42,936 nucleotides of DNA. Origin: Polaromonas sp. (GTDB lineage: Bacteria; Pseudomonadota; Gammaproteobacteria; Burkholderiales; Burkholderiaceae_C). The notes below the pieces were generated by a model. The model ran no database searches, was not told the origin of the DNA, and saw only the letters and a list, made by a program, of their open reading frames with translations. The position numbers and the translations under genes are program-made. The stretch covers positions 1 to 42,936 of the forward strand of contig JANXTM010000267.1 in the NCBI GenBank assembly GCA_025352405.1, read 5' to 3'. This document shows, one piece after another, positions 1 through 8,964 of this stretch; within the stretch, counting starts at the first letter, position 1, and every line of letters starts with the position of its first letter.

Positions 1-826
1 TGACGAACCAGCGCTGCATGAAGACCACCACCACAGTGGGGGGCAGCATGGCCAGAATGACAGTCGCCATGACGATGTTCCATTCGTTGCCACCTTCGCC
101 GCCGGCAATCATGCGCTTGATGCCGATCACCACCGGGTACATGTCTTCACTGGTGGTGGCCAGCAACGGCCAGAGGTATTGGTTCCAGCCATAAATGAAC
201 TGGATAACAAACAGCGCAGCGATCGAGGTTTTCGACAAGGGCAACAAAATATCCCAGAAAAACCGCATCGGCCCGGCGCCGTCCATGCGCGCTGCCTCCA
301 CCATTTCCTCGGGCACGGTCAGAAAAAACTGCCGGAACAAAAAGGTGGCGGTGGCCGAGGCGATAAGGGGAATCGTCAGGCCCGCATAGGTGTTGAGCAT
401 TCCGAGGTCAGACACCACCTGGTAGGTCGGCCCGATACGCACCTCGACCGGCAGCATCAGCGTGACAAAAATCGACCAGAAGAAAAACCCCTTGAACGGA
501 AAGCGGAAATACACAATGGCAAACGCTGACAGCAGCGAAATCGTGATCTTGCCGAAGGTAATCACCAGCGCCGTGACCAGGCTGACCCACATCATGCGGC
601 CGACCGGTGCGTTGGAGCCCGCCCCGCCACCGCTGCCGTTTAAAGCTGCGCTGTAGGTTTGCCAGAAGTTGTGGCCGGGCAGCAGTGGCATGGGGGCCTG
701 GGCAATGTCTTGCGCCGTGTGCGTTGACGCAATGAAGGCCAGGTAGATTGGGAAGGCCACCACCAAAATAGCGATGACCATGATGACGTGGGCCAGGATG
801 CCCAGGGTGGGGCGGCGTTCAACCAT
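1..826 (-). CDS. ugpE: Glycerol-3-phosphate ABC transporter permease UgpE (3' end cut by window edge)
   Basis: Inner-membrane permease subunit of a CUT1-family ABC importer, by family the sn-glycerol-3-phosphate/glycerophosphodiester transporter UgpABCE. My translation from the ATG at 826 is open to base 1, giving 275 residues. E. coli UgpE has 281, so only a few C-terminal residues should be missing. It starts [10 protein letters not shown] with a first membrane segment around residues 12–32. The cytoplasmic EAA loop that docks on the ATPase is visible as [11 protein letters not shown]. It lies 133 bp downstream of ugpA on the same strand, and that gap is largely filled by a dispersed repeat (835–925). 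The ATPase gene ugpC is not in the window and would be expected further left. Substrate specificity is inferred from similarity and from the neighbouring ugpA and ugpB. Confidence 0.9.
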   Translation of the reverse strand, partial: MVERRPTLGILAHVIMVIAILVVAFPIYLAFIASTHTAQDIAQAPMPLLPGHNFWQTYSAALNGSGGGAGSNAPVGRMMWVSLVTALVITFGKITISLLSAFAIVYFRFPFKGFFFWSIFVTLMLPVEVRIGPTYQVVSDLGMLNTYAGLTIPLIASATATFLFRQFFLTVPEEMVEAARMDGAGPMRFFWDILLPLSKTSIAALFVIQFIYGWNQYLWPLLATTSEDMYPVVIGIKRMIAGGEGGNEWNIVMATVILAMLPPTVVVVFMQRWFV

Positions 827-834
827 GGTGGCGT

Positions 835-925
835 GGCCCCCACGGTTGCTCACTGCGTGTAGCGCCCTGCTCCCCAAGGGGGCCGCTGCGCCTGCGGCCT
901 GGCAAAGCCAGTTCCGCGGCCCCTG
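835..925 (-). repeat. Dispersed 91-bp element, copy A (intergenic)
   Basis: On the minus strand this runs from CAGGGGCCGCGG to CCGTGGGGGCC and matches 83 of 91 bases of the copy at 5924–6014 by hand alignment, with no gaps. It contains a small hairpin with stem CTGGC/GCCAG and a second G/C-rich inverted segment (GGCCCCC…GGGG). It fills most of the ugpA–ugpE gap, so it could form structure in the ugp messenger. It encodes nothing recognisable here. Confidence 0.8.
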
Positions 926-959
926 TTTGATAAAGATACATGTGATTTTTGGAGCTCAC

Positions 960-1844
960 CTAATAGTTCACTTTCTTTTCTACGTAGCGAAATTGCACCA
1001 CCGTCAGTGCAATCACAAGCACCATCAGCACCACCGACTGCGCCGCCGAACCGCCCAGATCCAGCGCCTTGAAGCCGTCGTAATAAACCTTGTAAACCAG
1101 GATGGCGGTGTCCCGGCCGGGGCCGCCGTGGGTGGTCGCGTCGATGATGGCAAAAGTGTCAAAAAAGGCATACACCATATTGATCACCAACAGAAAAAAC
1201 GTGGTCGGTGACAGCAGCGGAAACTGAATGGTCCAGAAACGCCACCAGGGACCGGCACCGTCGATGGCAGCGGCTTCAATCAATGATTTTGGAATTGACT
1301 GCAGGCCGGCTAAAAAGAATAAAAAGTTGTAGGAGATTTGCTTCCATATGGCCGCCGTGACGATCAACGCCATGGCGTGGCTGGCGTTGAGCAGGTAATT
1401 CGCATCAAAGCCGATGGCGTAGCTCAGCCAGTAGGCCACCACACCGATGGAAGGCGAAAACATGAAAATCCACAGTACGCCAGCAACCGCCGGAGCCACG
1501 GCATAGGGCACGATCAGCAAAGTCTTGTAAAACAGCCCACCGCGAATGATGCGATCAGCAAAGATTGCCAGCACCAGCGAAATACTGATGCCCAGCGTGG
1601 CCACCAGCAACGAGAAAACGGCTGTGGTCTTGAATGATTCAAGATAGGACTCGTCGGCAAACAGAGACCTGAAGTTGTCCAGTCCGACCCATTCACGCGA
1701 CAGGCCGAAAGCATCTTGAATCTGAAACGACTGCAACAAGGCCTGACCCGCAGGCCAAAAGAAAAAAATCGAAATAATGGCAACCTGGGGCGCCAACAAA
1801 GCCAATGGCAACCACGACGACCGAAAAAGAACACGTTTTTCCAC
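960..1844 (-). CDS. ugpA: Glycerol-3-phosphate ABC transporter permease UgpA
   Basis: Inner-membrane permease partner of UgpE. The 294-residue product matches the usual length (E. coli 295). About six hydrophobic segments are visible, the first near residues 11–33. The EAA loop reads [10 protein letters not shown] around residue 190, followed by the family's typical THGGPGRDT near residue 240. The start is a GTG at 1844 preceded by GAGG at suitable distance. It follows ugpB by 124 bp, a gap holding two hairpins including a terminator-like one at 1865–1896, so it is probably expressed less than the binding protein. The call rests on sequence resemblance and operon order; another CUT1 substrate such as a sugar cannot be fully excluded. 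Confidence 0.92.
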   Translation of the reverse strand: MEKRVLFRSSWLPLALLAPQVAIISIFFFWPAGQALLQSFQIQDAFGLSREWVGLDNFRSLFADESYLESFKTTAVFSLLVATLGISISLVLAIFADRIIRGGLFYKTLLIVPYAVAPAVAGVLWIFMFSPSIGVVAYWLSYAIGFDANYLLNASHAMALIVTAAIWKQISYNFLFFLAGLQSIPKSLIEAAAIDGAGPWWRFWTIQFPLLSPTTFFLLVINMVYAFFDTFAIIDATTHGGPGRDTAILVYKVYYDGFKALDLGGSAAQSVVLMVLVIALTVVQFRYVEKKVNY

Positions 1845-1854
1845 AATGCCTCAC

Positions 1855-1896
1855 GCAATAAAAACAACCTGCCCGAAAAAATCAGCGGGCAGGTTG
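1855..1896 (-). terminator. Terminator/attenuator hairpin between ugpB and ugpA
   Basis: On the minus strand an 11-bp perfect stem (CAACCTGCCCG at 1896–1886 with CGGGCAGGTTG at 1875–1865; 10-base loop) is followed directly by TTTTATTG. This has the form of a Rho-independent terminator. Because ugpA and ugpE lie downstream on the same strand, it more likely acts as a partial terminator that keeps binding-protein mRNA in excess, as in many ABC operons. That role is inferred. Confidence 0.75.
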
Positions 1897-1932
1897 CGGG
1901 ATTATGGGGTCTGGCCAGTCAGGCCATTCGTT

Positions 1933-1955
1933 GGAGCGGCCAAAAAAGTCGCCCC
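1933..1955 (-). repeat. REP-like hairpin just after ugpB
   Basis: On the minus strand GGGGCGAC, a T-rich loop, then GCCGCTCC form an imperfect 8-bp stem about 14 bases past the ugpB stop. It resembles the extragenic palindromes that stabilise 3' ends of binding-protein messages. No second copy was found in this window, so membership in a repeat family is not shown. Confidence 0.4.
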
Positions 1956-1968
1956 TACCGGAGCAGGC

Positions 1969-3282
1969 TCAGGACTTGTTGGCTTTTTCGAATTTTTCGA
2001 GTTGTTCGTTGCCACGTTTGACGGCGGCGTCCAGCGCTTCTTTGGCGGTTTTCTTGCCAGCCCAGATCTGTTCGGTTTCTTCATCAAGAATGGTGCGAAT
2101 TTGTACAAAGTTTCCCAGACGAATGCCGCGCGATTTGTCGGTGGTTTTGCGGATCATCTGCGTCACGGCCACATCGGTACCCGGAAACTGCTTGTAGTAG
2201 CCAGATTTTTCGGTCAGCTCGTACGCTGCAGTGGTGATCGGCAGGTAGCCGGTGCGTTTATGACTGGCTGACTGAACTTCAGGACTCGACAAAAACTTGA
2301 AAAACTGCGCCACGCCTTTGTATTCAGCCGGTTTTTTGCCCGTCATGACCCACAGGCTGGCACCGCCGATGGCAGTGTTTTGTGGTGCGCCCGGCACATC
2401 TGGGTAGTAAGGCAGGGCCGCCAGACCGAAAGCGAATTTGGCCTGTTTGCTGACGTCAGCGTAAGAGCCCGAGGAGCCCGTGAACATGGCGCATTCGCCG
2501 GATACAAAAGACGGTACGGCTACGCTGGCGCGGCCCTTGTACACAAACAGGCCCTGCTTGGACATATTGGCCAGGTTTTCCATGTGACGCAAATGCAGCG
2601 GGGAGTTGAAAGCCAGGCGCGCACCGGAGCCGCCGAAGCCGTTGTTCTGGGTTGCGAACAGGACGTTGTGCCAGGTAGAGAAGCTTTCCAGATGCACCCA
2701 GCTCATCCAGCTGGTGGTGTAAGGGCATTTGCTGCCAGACGCCTTGAGCTTGGCGGCTGCTGCGGCGACTTCAGGCCAGGTCGTGGGTGCTTTTTCAGGG
2801 TCCAGGCCGGCTGCCTTGAACGCATCTTTGTTGTAGTAAAAGATAGTGGTCGAGCTGTTGAACGGAAAGCTCAGCATTTGGCCGTTGGAAGCGGTGTAGT
2901 AGCCCGACACAGCAGGCACGTAGGCCTTGGGGTCAAACGGCACGCCGCTTTCTTTCATGACTTCAGCTACTGGTTTGATCGCACCTTTAGCGGCCATCAT
3001 GCTGGCGGTACCGACTTCAAACACCTGAAGGATATGCGGCGCATTACCGGCGCGAAACGCGGCTATGGCGGTGGTCATCGACTCGTCGTAGTTGCCTTTG
3101 AACGTTGGCACTACCTTGTAGTCTTTCTGGCCCTCGTTGAACTGCTTGGCCTGATCATTGACCCATTCGTTGAGAGAGCCGGTCATGGAATGCCACCACT
3201 GAATTTCGGTTTGCGCATGGCTGGCCAGCGGGGCACAAAAAGTAAGGGCGGCCAAAGCGGCGGCGGCGAAGCGATTCTTCAT
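1969..3282 (-). CDS. ugpB: Glycerol-3-phosphate-binding periplasmic protein UgpB
   Basis: Periplasmic solute-binding protein that delivers glycerol-3-phosphate or glycerophosphodiesters to the UgpAE permease. The 437-residue length fits the family (E. coli 438). A Sec signal peptide is clear: positively charged MKNRF, an alanine-rich core, and probable cleavage after SHAQ near residue 24. The mature protein opens TEIQWWHSM, typical of UgpB, and further family-type stretches such as AFRAGNAPH and FPFNSSTT follow. The ATG at 3282 has AGGAG about seven bases upstream. It is the first gene of the operon. In enterobacteria ugp is under PhoB control, but I could not find a convincing pho box here. 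Confidence 0.93.
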   Translation of the reverse strand: MKNRFAAAALAALTFCAPLASHAQTEIQWWHSMTGSLNEWVNDQAKQFNEGQKDYKVVPTFKGNYDESMTTAIAAFRAGNAPHILQVFEVGTASMMAAKGAIKPVAEVMKESGVPFDPKAYVPAVSGYYTASNGQMLSFPFNSSTTIFYYNKDAFKAAGLDPEKAPTTWPEVAAAAAKLKASGSKCPYTTSWMSWVHLESFSTWHNVLFATQNNGFGGSGARLAFNSPLHLRHMENLANMSKQGLFVYKGRASVAVPSFVSGECAMFTGSSGSYADVSKQAKFAFGLAALPYYPDVPGAPQNTAIGGASLWVMTGKKPAEYKGVAQFFKFLSSPEVQSASHKRTGYLPITTAAYELTEKSGYYKQFPGTDVAVTQMIRKTTDKSRGIRLGNFVQIRTILDEETEQIWAGKKTAKEALDAAVKRGNEQLEKFEKANKS

Positions 3283-3349
3283 GACAACTCCTGGGGATGA
3301 GGGCTAGATTAGCAAGCAGCCGAGGATAACGCCTGTTTGTGACAATTTG

Positions 3350-3378
3350 ATTTAACACAATGGCGGTTTTTTAAACAA
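3350..3378 (-). promoter_or_regulatory. Possible sigma-70 promoter of ugpB
   Basis: On the minus strand TTGTTT (3378–3373) and TTAAAT (3355–3350) are separated by 17 bases and lie about 70 bases upstream of the ugpB start. The hexamers match consensus only partly (3/6 and 4/6), so this is a candidate, not a confirmed promoter. Confidence 0.3.
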
Positions 3379-3496
3379 GCGGGGTTTCCATAAGGTCACC
3401 CTAGCGCACACGCAGTCAAATATGATGCTGCGTTAACATGGGAGTCCAGCGCCAGCGGCGTATTTTGCCCCTGCCAGAGCAGTTAAATTTCCCACG

Positions 3497-6400
3497 ATGA
3501 ACGCCCCTACTACCCTCCAAGAGTTGAATGTTTTTGCCGGTGAGGCAAAGCATGACGAAGCCCGTATTCGCGAAATTCCCTACAACTACACCTCATTTTC
3601 TGACCGGGAGGTCGTCATCCGGTTGCTGGGCGCGCGTGCCTGGGGCCTGCTTAACCAGCTCCGGGGCGAGCGCCGCACTGGCCGGTCTGCCCGCATGCTC
3701 TACGAGGTGCTGGGTGATGTCTGGGTGGTGCAACGCAACCCGTATCTGCAAGACGACATGCTGGACAATCCAAAACGCCGCAAGCTGCTGGTCGAGGCCC
3801 TGCAGCACCGGCTTGGCGAGGTCGAAAAACGCCGTACCCCGGACGCCGATTCCAAGCGCGACACAATTGTCGGCGAACTGCTTGAAGCTGCACGGGGCGC
3901 GGTCAGCCGATTCGCCATCTCGTTTGAAGAAATCTACGACCTGCGCCGTCTGGCCAGCCGCCGCTTGAGCAAGCTGACTCAAAAGGACAACATCAAGTTT
4001 GATGGTCTGTCGCGCGTGTCGCATGTGACGGATGCGACCGACTGGCGCGTCGAATACCCGTTTGTGGTGCTAACGCCCGACACCGAGGTCGAAATGGCCG
4101 GGCTAGTTAGAGGCTGTATTGATCTGGGGCTCACGATTGTGCCGCGTGGCGGCGGTACGGGTTACACCGGCGGCGCGATTCCCCTGACCTGGAAATCTGC
4201 GGTGATCAACACCGAAAAGCTTGAAGCCATGACCGAGGTGGAAATGCGCGTCTTGCCAGGCTTGAGCCAGCCTGTGGCGACGGTGTGGACCGAAGCCGGT
4301 GTTGTCACGCAGCGCGTGGCCGATGCGGCGGAGCGCGGCGGTTTTGTGTTTGCTGTGGACCCGACCTCGGCAGAAGCTTCTTGCATCGGCGGCAATATCG
4401 CCATGAATGCCGGTGGCAAAAAGGCCGTGTTATGGGGCACAGCGCTGGACAACCTGGCCTCCTGGCGCATGGTGACGCCCGATTCTCAGTGGCTTGAAGT
4501 CACGCGTCTGAACCACAACCTCGGCAAGATTCACGATACGGCGCTGGCCAGCTTTGAGCTGAACTATTTTGAAGCTGACGGCAAAACCCCGGTGCGCACC
4601 GAACGGCTCGACATTCCCGGCAAGAGCTTTCGCAAGGAAGGCCTGGGCAAGGACGTCACAGACAAGTTCTTGAGTGGTCTGCCGGGCATTCAAAAAGAGG
4701 GCTGTGACGGCCTGATCACCAGTGCCCGCTGGATTGTGCACCGCATGCCGGTACATACGCGCACGGTGTGCATGGAGTTTTTTGGCAATGCCAAAGACGC
4801 GGTGCCCAGCATTGTCGAGATCAAGGACTTCATGTTTGCCGAGCAAAAGCGCAGCGAGGCTGCTGGCTCGCCGGTGCTGCTGGCGGGGCTTGAACACCTG
4901 GACGACCGCTACCTGCGGGCGGTCGGATACGCCACCAAATCGAAACGCGGCGGTCTGCCCAAAATGGTCTTGATTGGCGACATTGCCGGTGATGACGCCG
5001 ATGCCGTGGCCCGAGCCACCAGCGAAGTCGTGCGCATTGCCAACTCACGCAGCGGCGAAGGCTTTATTGCCATTAGCCCCGAAGCGCGCAAAAAGTTCTG
5101 GCTGGACCGCAAAAAAACCGCCGCCATCTCGCGCCACACCAACGCCTTCAAGATCAACGAAGACGTGGTGATCCCGCTGCCACGCATGGCCGAGTACACC
5201 GATGGCATCGAGCGCATCAACATTGAGCTGAGCCTGGCCAACAAGATCAAATTGTGCGACGCCCTAAGCGCGTTTCTGCGCAAGGGCAACTTGCCGCTCG
5301 GTAAAGCCGAAGATCTAAGTGATGTGCCGTCGCCGGAAATGTTGGAAGAACGGGTATCGCAAGCCCTTGGCCTGGTGGATGAGGTACGTACATTGTGGGC
5401 CGGCTGGCTTGATGGCGTTGAAACGCTTTTTCCTGCGCTGCAGGACCACAGCCTGCGGGCCAGCTGGAAAACGCAGCTGCGTGCGCCGCTGGCGGCGATC
5501 TTCACCGGTGGTGCTTTTTTGCCGGTGCTGGACGAATGCACGGCCATTCACAAACGCGTGCTCAAGGGCCGGGTCTGGGCCGCCTTGCACATGCATGCCG
5601 GTGACGGCAATGTGCACACCAACCTGCCCGTTAACAGCGACAACTACGAGATGCTGCAAACCGCCCGCCATGCGGTCGAGCGCATCATGGTGCTGGCGCG
5701 TTCGCTGGACGGTGTGATTTCTGGCGAGCATGGCATTGGCATCACCAAGCTGGAGTTTTTGACCGATGCCGAGTTGCAGCCCTTTGCGGACTACAAAGCC
5801 CGGGTTGATCCGGAAGGGCGTTTCAACAAAGGCAAGCTGCTACGAAATAAAGAGCACGTAGCCCCCGTAAACGTTGCCGCAGAGGCCGAAAAAGCTTCTA
5901 TTTTTGACGCATCTCCCGCCAAGCAGGGGCCGCGGGACTGGCTTCGCCAGACCGCAGGCGCAGCGCCCCCCCTGGGGAGCAGGGAGCTACACGAAGTGAG
6001 CGACCGTGGGGGCCTTATTTATGCTGACCTGACCAACGCCTACACGCCCAGCTTCGGGCTGATGGGCCACGAGTCGCTGATCATGCAGCAGTCTGACATT
6101 GGCGCGATTGCCGACAGCGTGAAAGACTGCCTGCGCTGCGGCAAGTGCAAGCCGGTGTGCGCCACCCATGTGCCGCGCGCCAACCTGCTGTACAGCCCGC
6201 GTAACAAGATTCTGGCCACCTCGCTGCTGGTCGAAGCCTTTTTGTACGAAGAGCAAACCCGGCGCGGCGTCAGCATCAAACACTGGGAAGAGTTTGAAGA
6301 CGTGGCTGACCACTGCACGGTTTGCCACAAATGCCTGAGCCCGTGCCCGGTGGACATTGACTTCGGCGATGTGTCGATGAACATGCGCAACCTGCTGCGC

Positions 6401-7546
6401 AAGATGGGTAAAAAGAGCTTTCGGCCGGCAGCGGAGTTTCAGTCCTGGTTTATTGGCACCGCCAACCCCCGCGCGATTCGCATGGCGCACACCTTGACGG
6501 GCATCAGCTTCAAGGCGCAGCGCCTGGCCAATGACCTGATGAAGGTGCTGACCCGCAAGCAGACCAAGGCGCCACCCGCCACAGTGGGCACAGCACCGGT
6601 CAAGCAGCAGGTGATTCATTTCATCAACAAAAAAATGCCCGGTAATTTGCCTAAAAAGACGGCACGCGCACTGCTTGATATCGAAGACAAAGATTACCTG
6701 CCGATCATCCGTAACCCGAAAACCACAACAGCCGAAACTGAAGCCGTGTTTTATTTCCCTGGCTGTGGTTCCGAGCGGCTGTTCAGCCAGGTCGGGCTGG
6801 CGACCCAGGCCATGCTGTGGCACGCGGGCGTGCAGACGGTGTTGCCGCCGGGTTATTTGTGCTGCGGCTACCCGCAAAAAGGCAGTGGTCAGTTTGACAA
6901 GGCCGACAAGATCATTACCGACAACCGGGTGCTGTTTCACCGCGTTGCCAATACCCTGAACTACATGGACATCAAAACCGTGGTGGTTAGCTGCGGCACC
7001 TGTTATGACCAGCTGCAAAGCTACGAGTTTGACAAAATTTTCCCCGGTAGCCGTATCATTGACATCCACGAGTACTTGCTTGAAAAAGGCATCACGCTCG
7101 CAGCGGCGGGCGGCGGTGGGGCTTATCTGTACCACGACCCTTGCCACAGCCCCATGAAGCTGCAGGCGCCAATGAAAACCGTGCAGGCGCTGGTTGGCGA
7201 CAAGGTGCTGGAAAGCAAGCGCTGCTGCGGTGAAAGCGGCGGCCTGGCGACGTCACGACCCGACATTTCGACGCAAATCCGCTTTCGCAAAGAAGAGGAA
7301 ATTCGTCTCGGCGAAGCCGCCTTGCGCGATGCAGGCAGCGTGACAGCGCAGGAAGATATTAAAATCCTGACCTCTTGCCCGAGCTGCCTGATGGGTTTGA
7401 ACCGCTACCAGGACGACCTGAAAACCGGCTTGCTGGAGGCCGACTACATCGTCGTCGAAATGGCCAGCCAGATTCTGGGCAAGGACTGGCTGCCAGACTA
7501 TGTCGCTGCTGCCAACCACGGCGGCATTGAGCGGGTTTTGGTCTGA
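3497..7546 (+). CDS. Fused FAD-linked oxidase / iron-sulfur oxidoreductase (DUF3683; GlcD–GlcF-like)
   Basis: A 1349-residue multidomain redox enzyme. In order: an N-terminal DUF3683-type region (about 1–185); a FAD-binding domain of the vanillyl-alcohol-oxidase type (about 190–330, with [11 protein letters not shown]); a FAD-oxidase C-terminal region (about 560–790, with HMHAGDGN near 698 and GEHGIG near 743); two 4Fe-4S motifs, [11 protein letters not shown] from 878 and [11 protein letters not shown] from 940; and two cysteine-rich CCG domains (CCG at 1122 and 1243), as in GlcF and heterodisulfide reductase. The layout implies oxidation of a 2-hydroxyacid (D-lactate, glycolate or D-2-hydroxyglutarate type) with electrons passed through Fe-S clusters, but the substrate is unknown. 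The linker at about residues 781–840 is coded by two dispersed repeats (5837–5876 and 5924–6014). The start ATG at 3497 has no obvious ribosome binding site. Confidence 0.88.
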   Translation: MNAPTTLQELNVFAGEAKHDEARIREIPYNYTSFSDREVVIRLLGARAWGLLNQLRGERRTGRSARMLYEVLGDVWVVQRNPYLQDDMLDNPKRRKLLVEALQHRLGEVEKRRTPDADSKRDTIVGELLEAARGAVSRFAISFEEIYDLRRLASRRLSKLTQKDNIKFDGLSRVSHVTDATDWRVEYPFVVLTPDTEVEMAGLVRGCIDLGLTIVPRGGGTGYTGGAIPLTWKSAVINTEKLEAMTEVEMRVLPGLSQPVATVWTEAGVVTQRVADAAERGGFVFAVDPTSAEASCIGGNIAMNAGGKKAVLWGTALDNLASWRMVTPDSQWLEVTRLNHNLGKIHDTALASFELNYFEADGKTPVRTERLDIPGKSFRKEGLGKDVTDKFLSGLPGIQKEGCDGLITSARWIVHRMPVHTRTVCMEFFGNAKDAVPSIVEIKDFMFAEQKRSEAAGSPVLLAGLEHLDDRYLRAVGYATKSKRGGLPKMVLIGDIAGDDADAVARATSEVVRIANSRSGEGFIAISPEARKKFWLDRKKTAAISRHTNAFKINEDVVIPLPRMAEYTDGIERINIELSLANKIKLCDALSAFLRKGNLPLGKAEDLSDVPSPEMLEERVSQALGLVDEVRTLWAGWLDGVETLFPALQDHSLRASWKTQLRAPLAAIFTGGAFLPVLDECTAIHKRVLKGRVWAALHMHAGDGNVHTNLPVNSDNYEMLQTARHAVERIMVLARSLDGVISGEHGIGITKLEFLTDAELQPFADYKARVDPEGRFNKGKLLRNKEHVAPVNVAAEAEKASIFDASPAKQGPRDWLRQTAGAAPPLGSRELHEVSDRGGLIYADLTNAYTPSFGLMGHESLIMQQSDIGAIADSVKDCLRCGKCKPVCATHVPRANLLYSPRNKILATSLLVEAFLYEEQTRRGVSIKHWEEFEDVADHCTVCHKCLSPCPVDIDFGDVSMNMRNLLRKMGKKSFRPAAEFQSWFIGTANPRAIRMAHTLTGISFKAQRLANDLMKVLTRKQTKAPPATVGTAPVKQQVIHFINKKMPGNLPKKTARALLDIEDKDYLPIIRNPKTTTAETEAVFYFPGCGSERLFSQVGLATQAMLWHAGVQTVLPPGYLCCGYPQKGSGQFDKADKIITDNRVLFHRVANTLNYMDIKTVVVSCGTCYDQLQSYEFDKIFPGSRIIDIHEYLLEKGITLAAAGGGGAYLYHDPCHSPMKLQAPMKTVQALVGDKVLESKRCCGESGGLATSRPDISTQIRFRKEEEIRLGEAALRDAGSVTAQEDIKILTSCPSCLMGLNRYQDDLKTGLLEADYIVVEMASQILGKDWLPDYVAAANHGGIERVLV
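5837..5876 (+). repeat. Short AT-rich dispersed element, in-frame copy in oxidoreductase linker
   Basis: Reads GCTGCTACGAAATAAAGAGC, then the core TAGCCCCCGTA (5859–5869) and AACGTTGC. The same core with flanking GCTA/AATA-type bases occurs on the minus strand at 18549–18593 and 21913–21979. It codes for about residues 781–794 of the oxidoreductase, immediately after the FAD-oxidase C-terminal region. Confidence 0.55.
5924..6014 (+). repeat. Dispersed 91-bp element, copy B (inside a coding region)
   Basis: Matches the intergenic copy at 835–925 in 83 of 91 positions and has the same CTGGC/GCCAG hairpin. It is read through in frame as about residues 810–840 (…[18 protein letters not shown]…) of the oxidoreductase, between the FAD-oxidase domain and the first Fe-S motif. 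The peptide is rich in G, A, P and R and looks like linker, not a folded domain. Confidence 0.8.
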
Positions 7547-7585
7547 CGCCAGTTCATGACTTCACATTTCAAAAAGTAGCCCACC

Positions 7586-7999
7586 ATGGCCGGTCTTCAA
7601 GCTGACTCCCCCACCCCCACGGCACTGACGGTTCACAGCCAGTCGCGCCTGCTGGAAATTGCCTTTTCAGACGGCGCTTCGTTCAAAATTCCGTTTGAGC
7701 TGATGCGTGTCTTTTCGCCCTCGGCTGAAGTGCAGGGCCACGGCCCTGGGCAGGAAGTGCTGCAAACCGGCAAGCGCGAGGTCGGTGTGGTGGCGCTTGA
7801 GCCGATTGGCAACTACGCCGTCAAGCCGGTTTTCTCGGATGGCCATGAAAGTGGCATTTTTTCATGGGACTATCTCTACCATCTTGGCACCGACCAGGAC
7901 CGCCTGTGGGAAGACTACAACCGGCGTCTGCAGGTCGCTGGCGCGCAGCGCGATGCACCCATGGTGGTCGCCGGTGGTCACGGTTGCAGCAGCCATTGA
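7586..7999 (+). CDS. DUF971 (GBBH-like N-terminal domain) protein
   Basis: A 137-residue protein made of a single DUF971 domain, the small zinc-associated beta-rich domain also found at the N terminus of gamma-butyrobetaine hydroxylase. Visible family features are LEIAFSDGASFKIPFELMRV near residues 33–52, EPIGNYAVKPVFSDGHESGI, and FSWDYLYHLG near residue 92. The C terminus GGHGCSSH offers Cys/His ligands. Its biochemical role is not established. It lies 39 bp after the oxidoreductase and 132 bp before ubiE; the same gene commonly precedes ubiE in Burkholderiales. Confidence 0.88.
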   Translation: MAGLQADSPTPTALTVHSQSRLLEIAFSDGASFKIPFELMRVFSPSAEVQGHGPGQEVLQTGKREVGVVALEPIGNYAVKPVFSDGHESGIFSWDYLYHLGTDQDRLWEDYNRRLQVAGAQRDAPMVVAGGHGCSSH

Positions 8000-8131
8000 G
8001 CGGGTCACCGTTGATCAGTCACCATTGCGCTGTTGTTTTTCCAGCATAAAACCCGATATATACGGGTAATGCCCTGAATCAAAAAAGGGTTGTCACTGCC
8101 AATTCGGATTTGACCCTCTAGCATTCACTTT

Positions 8132-8863
8132 ATGACGAGCACCCACTTCGGTTTTCAATCGGTCGATGAACAGGACAAGGCGCGCCGCGTGCGTGGCGTC
8201 TTCGATTCTGTGGCGTCCAGATACGACGTCATGAATGATTTGATGTCTGTGGGCATGCACCGCGCATGGAAGGCCTACACCGTTTTGGTAGCCAACGTGA
8301 AAGAAGGCCAGCAGGTGCTGGACATTGCCGGCGGCACCGGTGATCTGGCGCTGGCATTTGCCCCCAGGGTAGGCGCCAGTGGACGGGTTGTGCACACCGA
8401 CATCAACGAGGCCATGCTGCTCGAAGGGCGCAATCGCCTGCTGGACGCGGGTGTCAGCCTGCCAACCCTGGTTTGTGACGCCGAGCACCTGCCGTTTGCA
8501 GACGGCCATTTTAATGTGGTCACCGTGGCGTTTGGTTTGCGCAACATGACGCACAAAGACGCTGCCCTGCGCGAAATGAACCGCGTGCTCAAGCCCGGCG
8601 GCAAGTTGTTGGTATTGGAGTTTTCCAAGGTAGCCAAGCCGCTTGAGAAGATTTACGACTGGTATTCGTTCAAGGTGCTGCCCAAACTTGGCAAGCTGGT
8701 GGCCAACGACGACTCAAGCTACCAATACCTTGCCGAGTCGATTCGTATGCATCCTGACCAGGAGGCGCTTAAAGCCATGATGCTCAAAGGCGGCTTTGGT
8801 CATGTGGACTATCACAACATGTCTGGCGGGGTGGTGGCATTGCATGTTGGAATCAAGTGTTGA
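8132..8863 (+). CDS. ubiE: Ubiquinone/menaquinone biosynthesis C-methyltransferase UbiE
   Basis: SAM-dependent methyltransferase that C-methylates the 2-polyprenyl-6-methoxy-benzoquinol ring in ubiquinone synthesis (and demethylmenaquinol where menaquinone is made). The 243-residue length fits (E. coli 251). UbiE signatures: [20 protein letters not shown] near the N terminus, SAM motif I as [16 protein letters not shown] near residue 65, and [20 protein letters not shown] near residue 135. It ends with the family pattern [14 protein letters not shown]. It is the first of a ubi gene group with ubiJ and ubiB, separated from them by a Tim44-like gene. Confidence 0.96.
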   Translation: MTSTHFGFQSVDEQDKARRVRGVFDSVASRYDVMNDLMSVGMHRAWKAYTVLVANVKEGQQVLDIAGGTGDLALAFAPRVGASGRVVHTDINEAMLLEGRNRLLDAGVSLPTLVCDAEHLPFADGHFNVVTVAFGLRNMTHKDAALREMNRVLKPGGKLLVLEFSKVAKPLEKIYDWYSFKVLPKLGKLVANDDSSYQYLAESIRMHPDQEALKAMMLKGGFGHVDYHNMSGGVVALHVGIKC

Positions 8864-8964
8864 TATGGAAGCGCATGGCGGTTCAGAATTTGATATAGGC
8901 TGATTTTTTTTTGACTGGTATTTCGATATTTATTTAGAGGCAAACAGTTGCTCAAGGAGACTTT

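Noticed and set aside
3283-3496. Pho box upstream of ugpB
   Set aside because: Only one weak half-site (TTGTCAC) is present, without the second repeat at the required spacing.
5987-7147. 386-codon open frame on the minus strand opposite the oxidoreductase
   Set aside because: Antisense to conserved Fe-S and CCG domains; no recognisable motif of its own.
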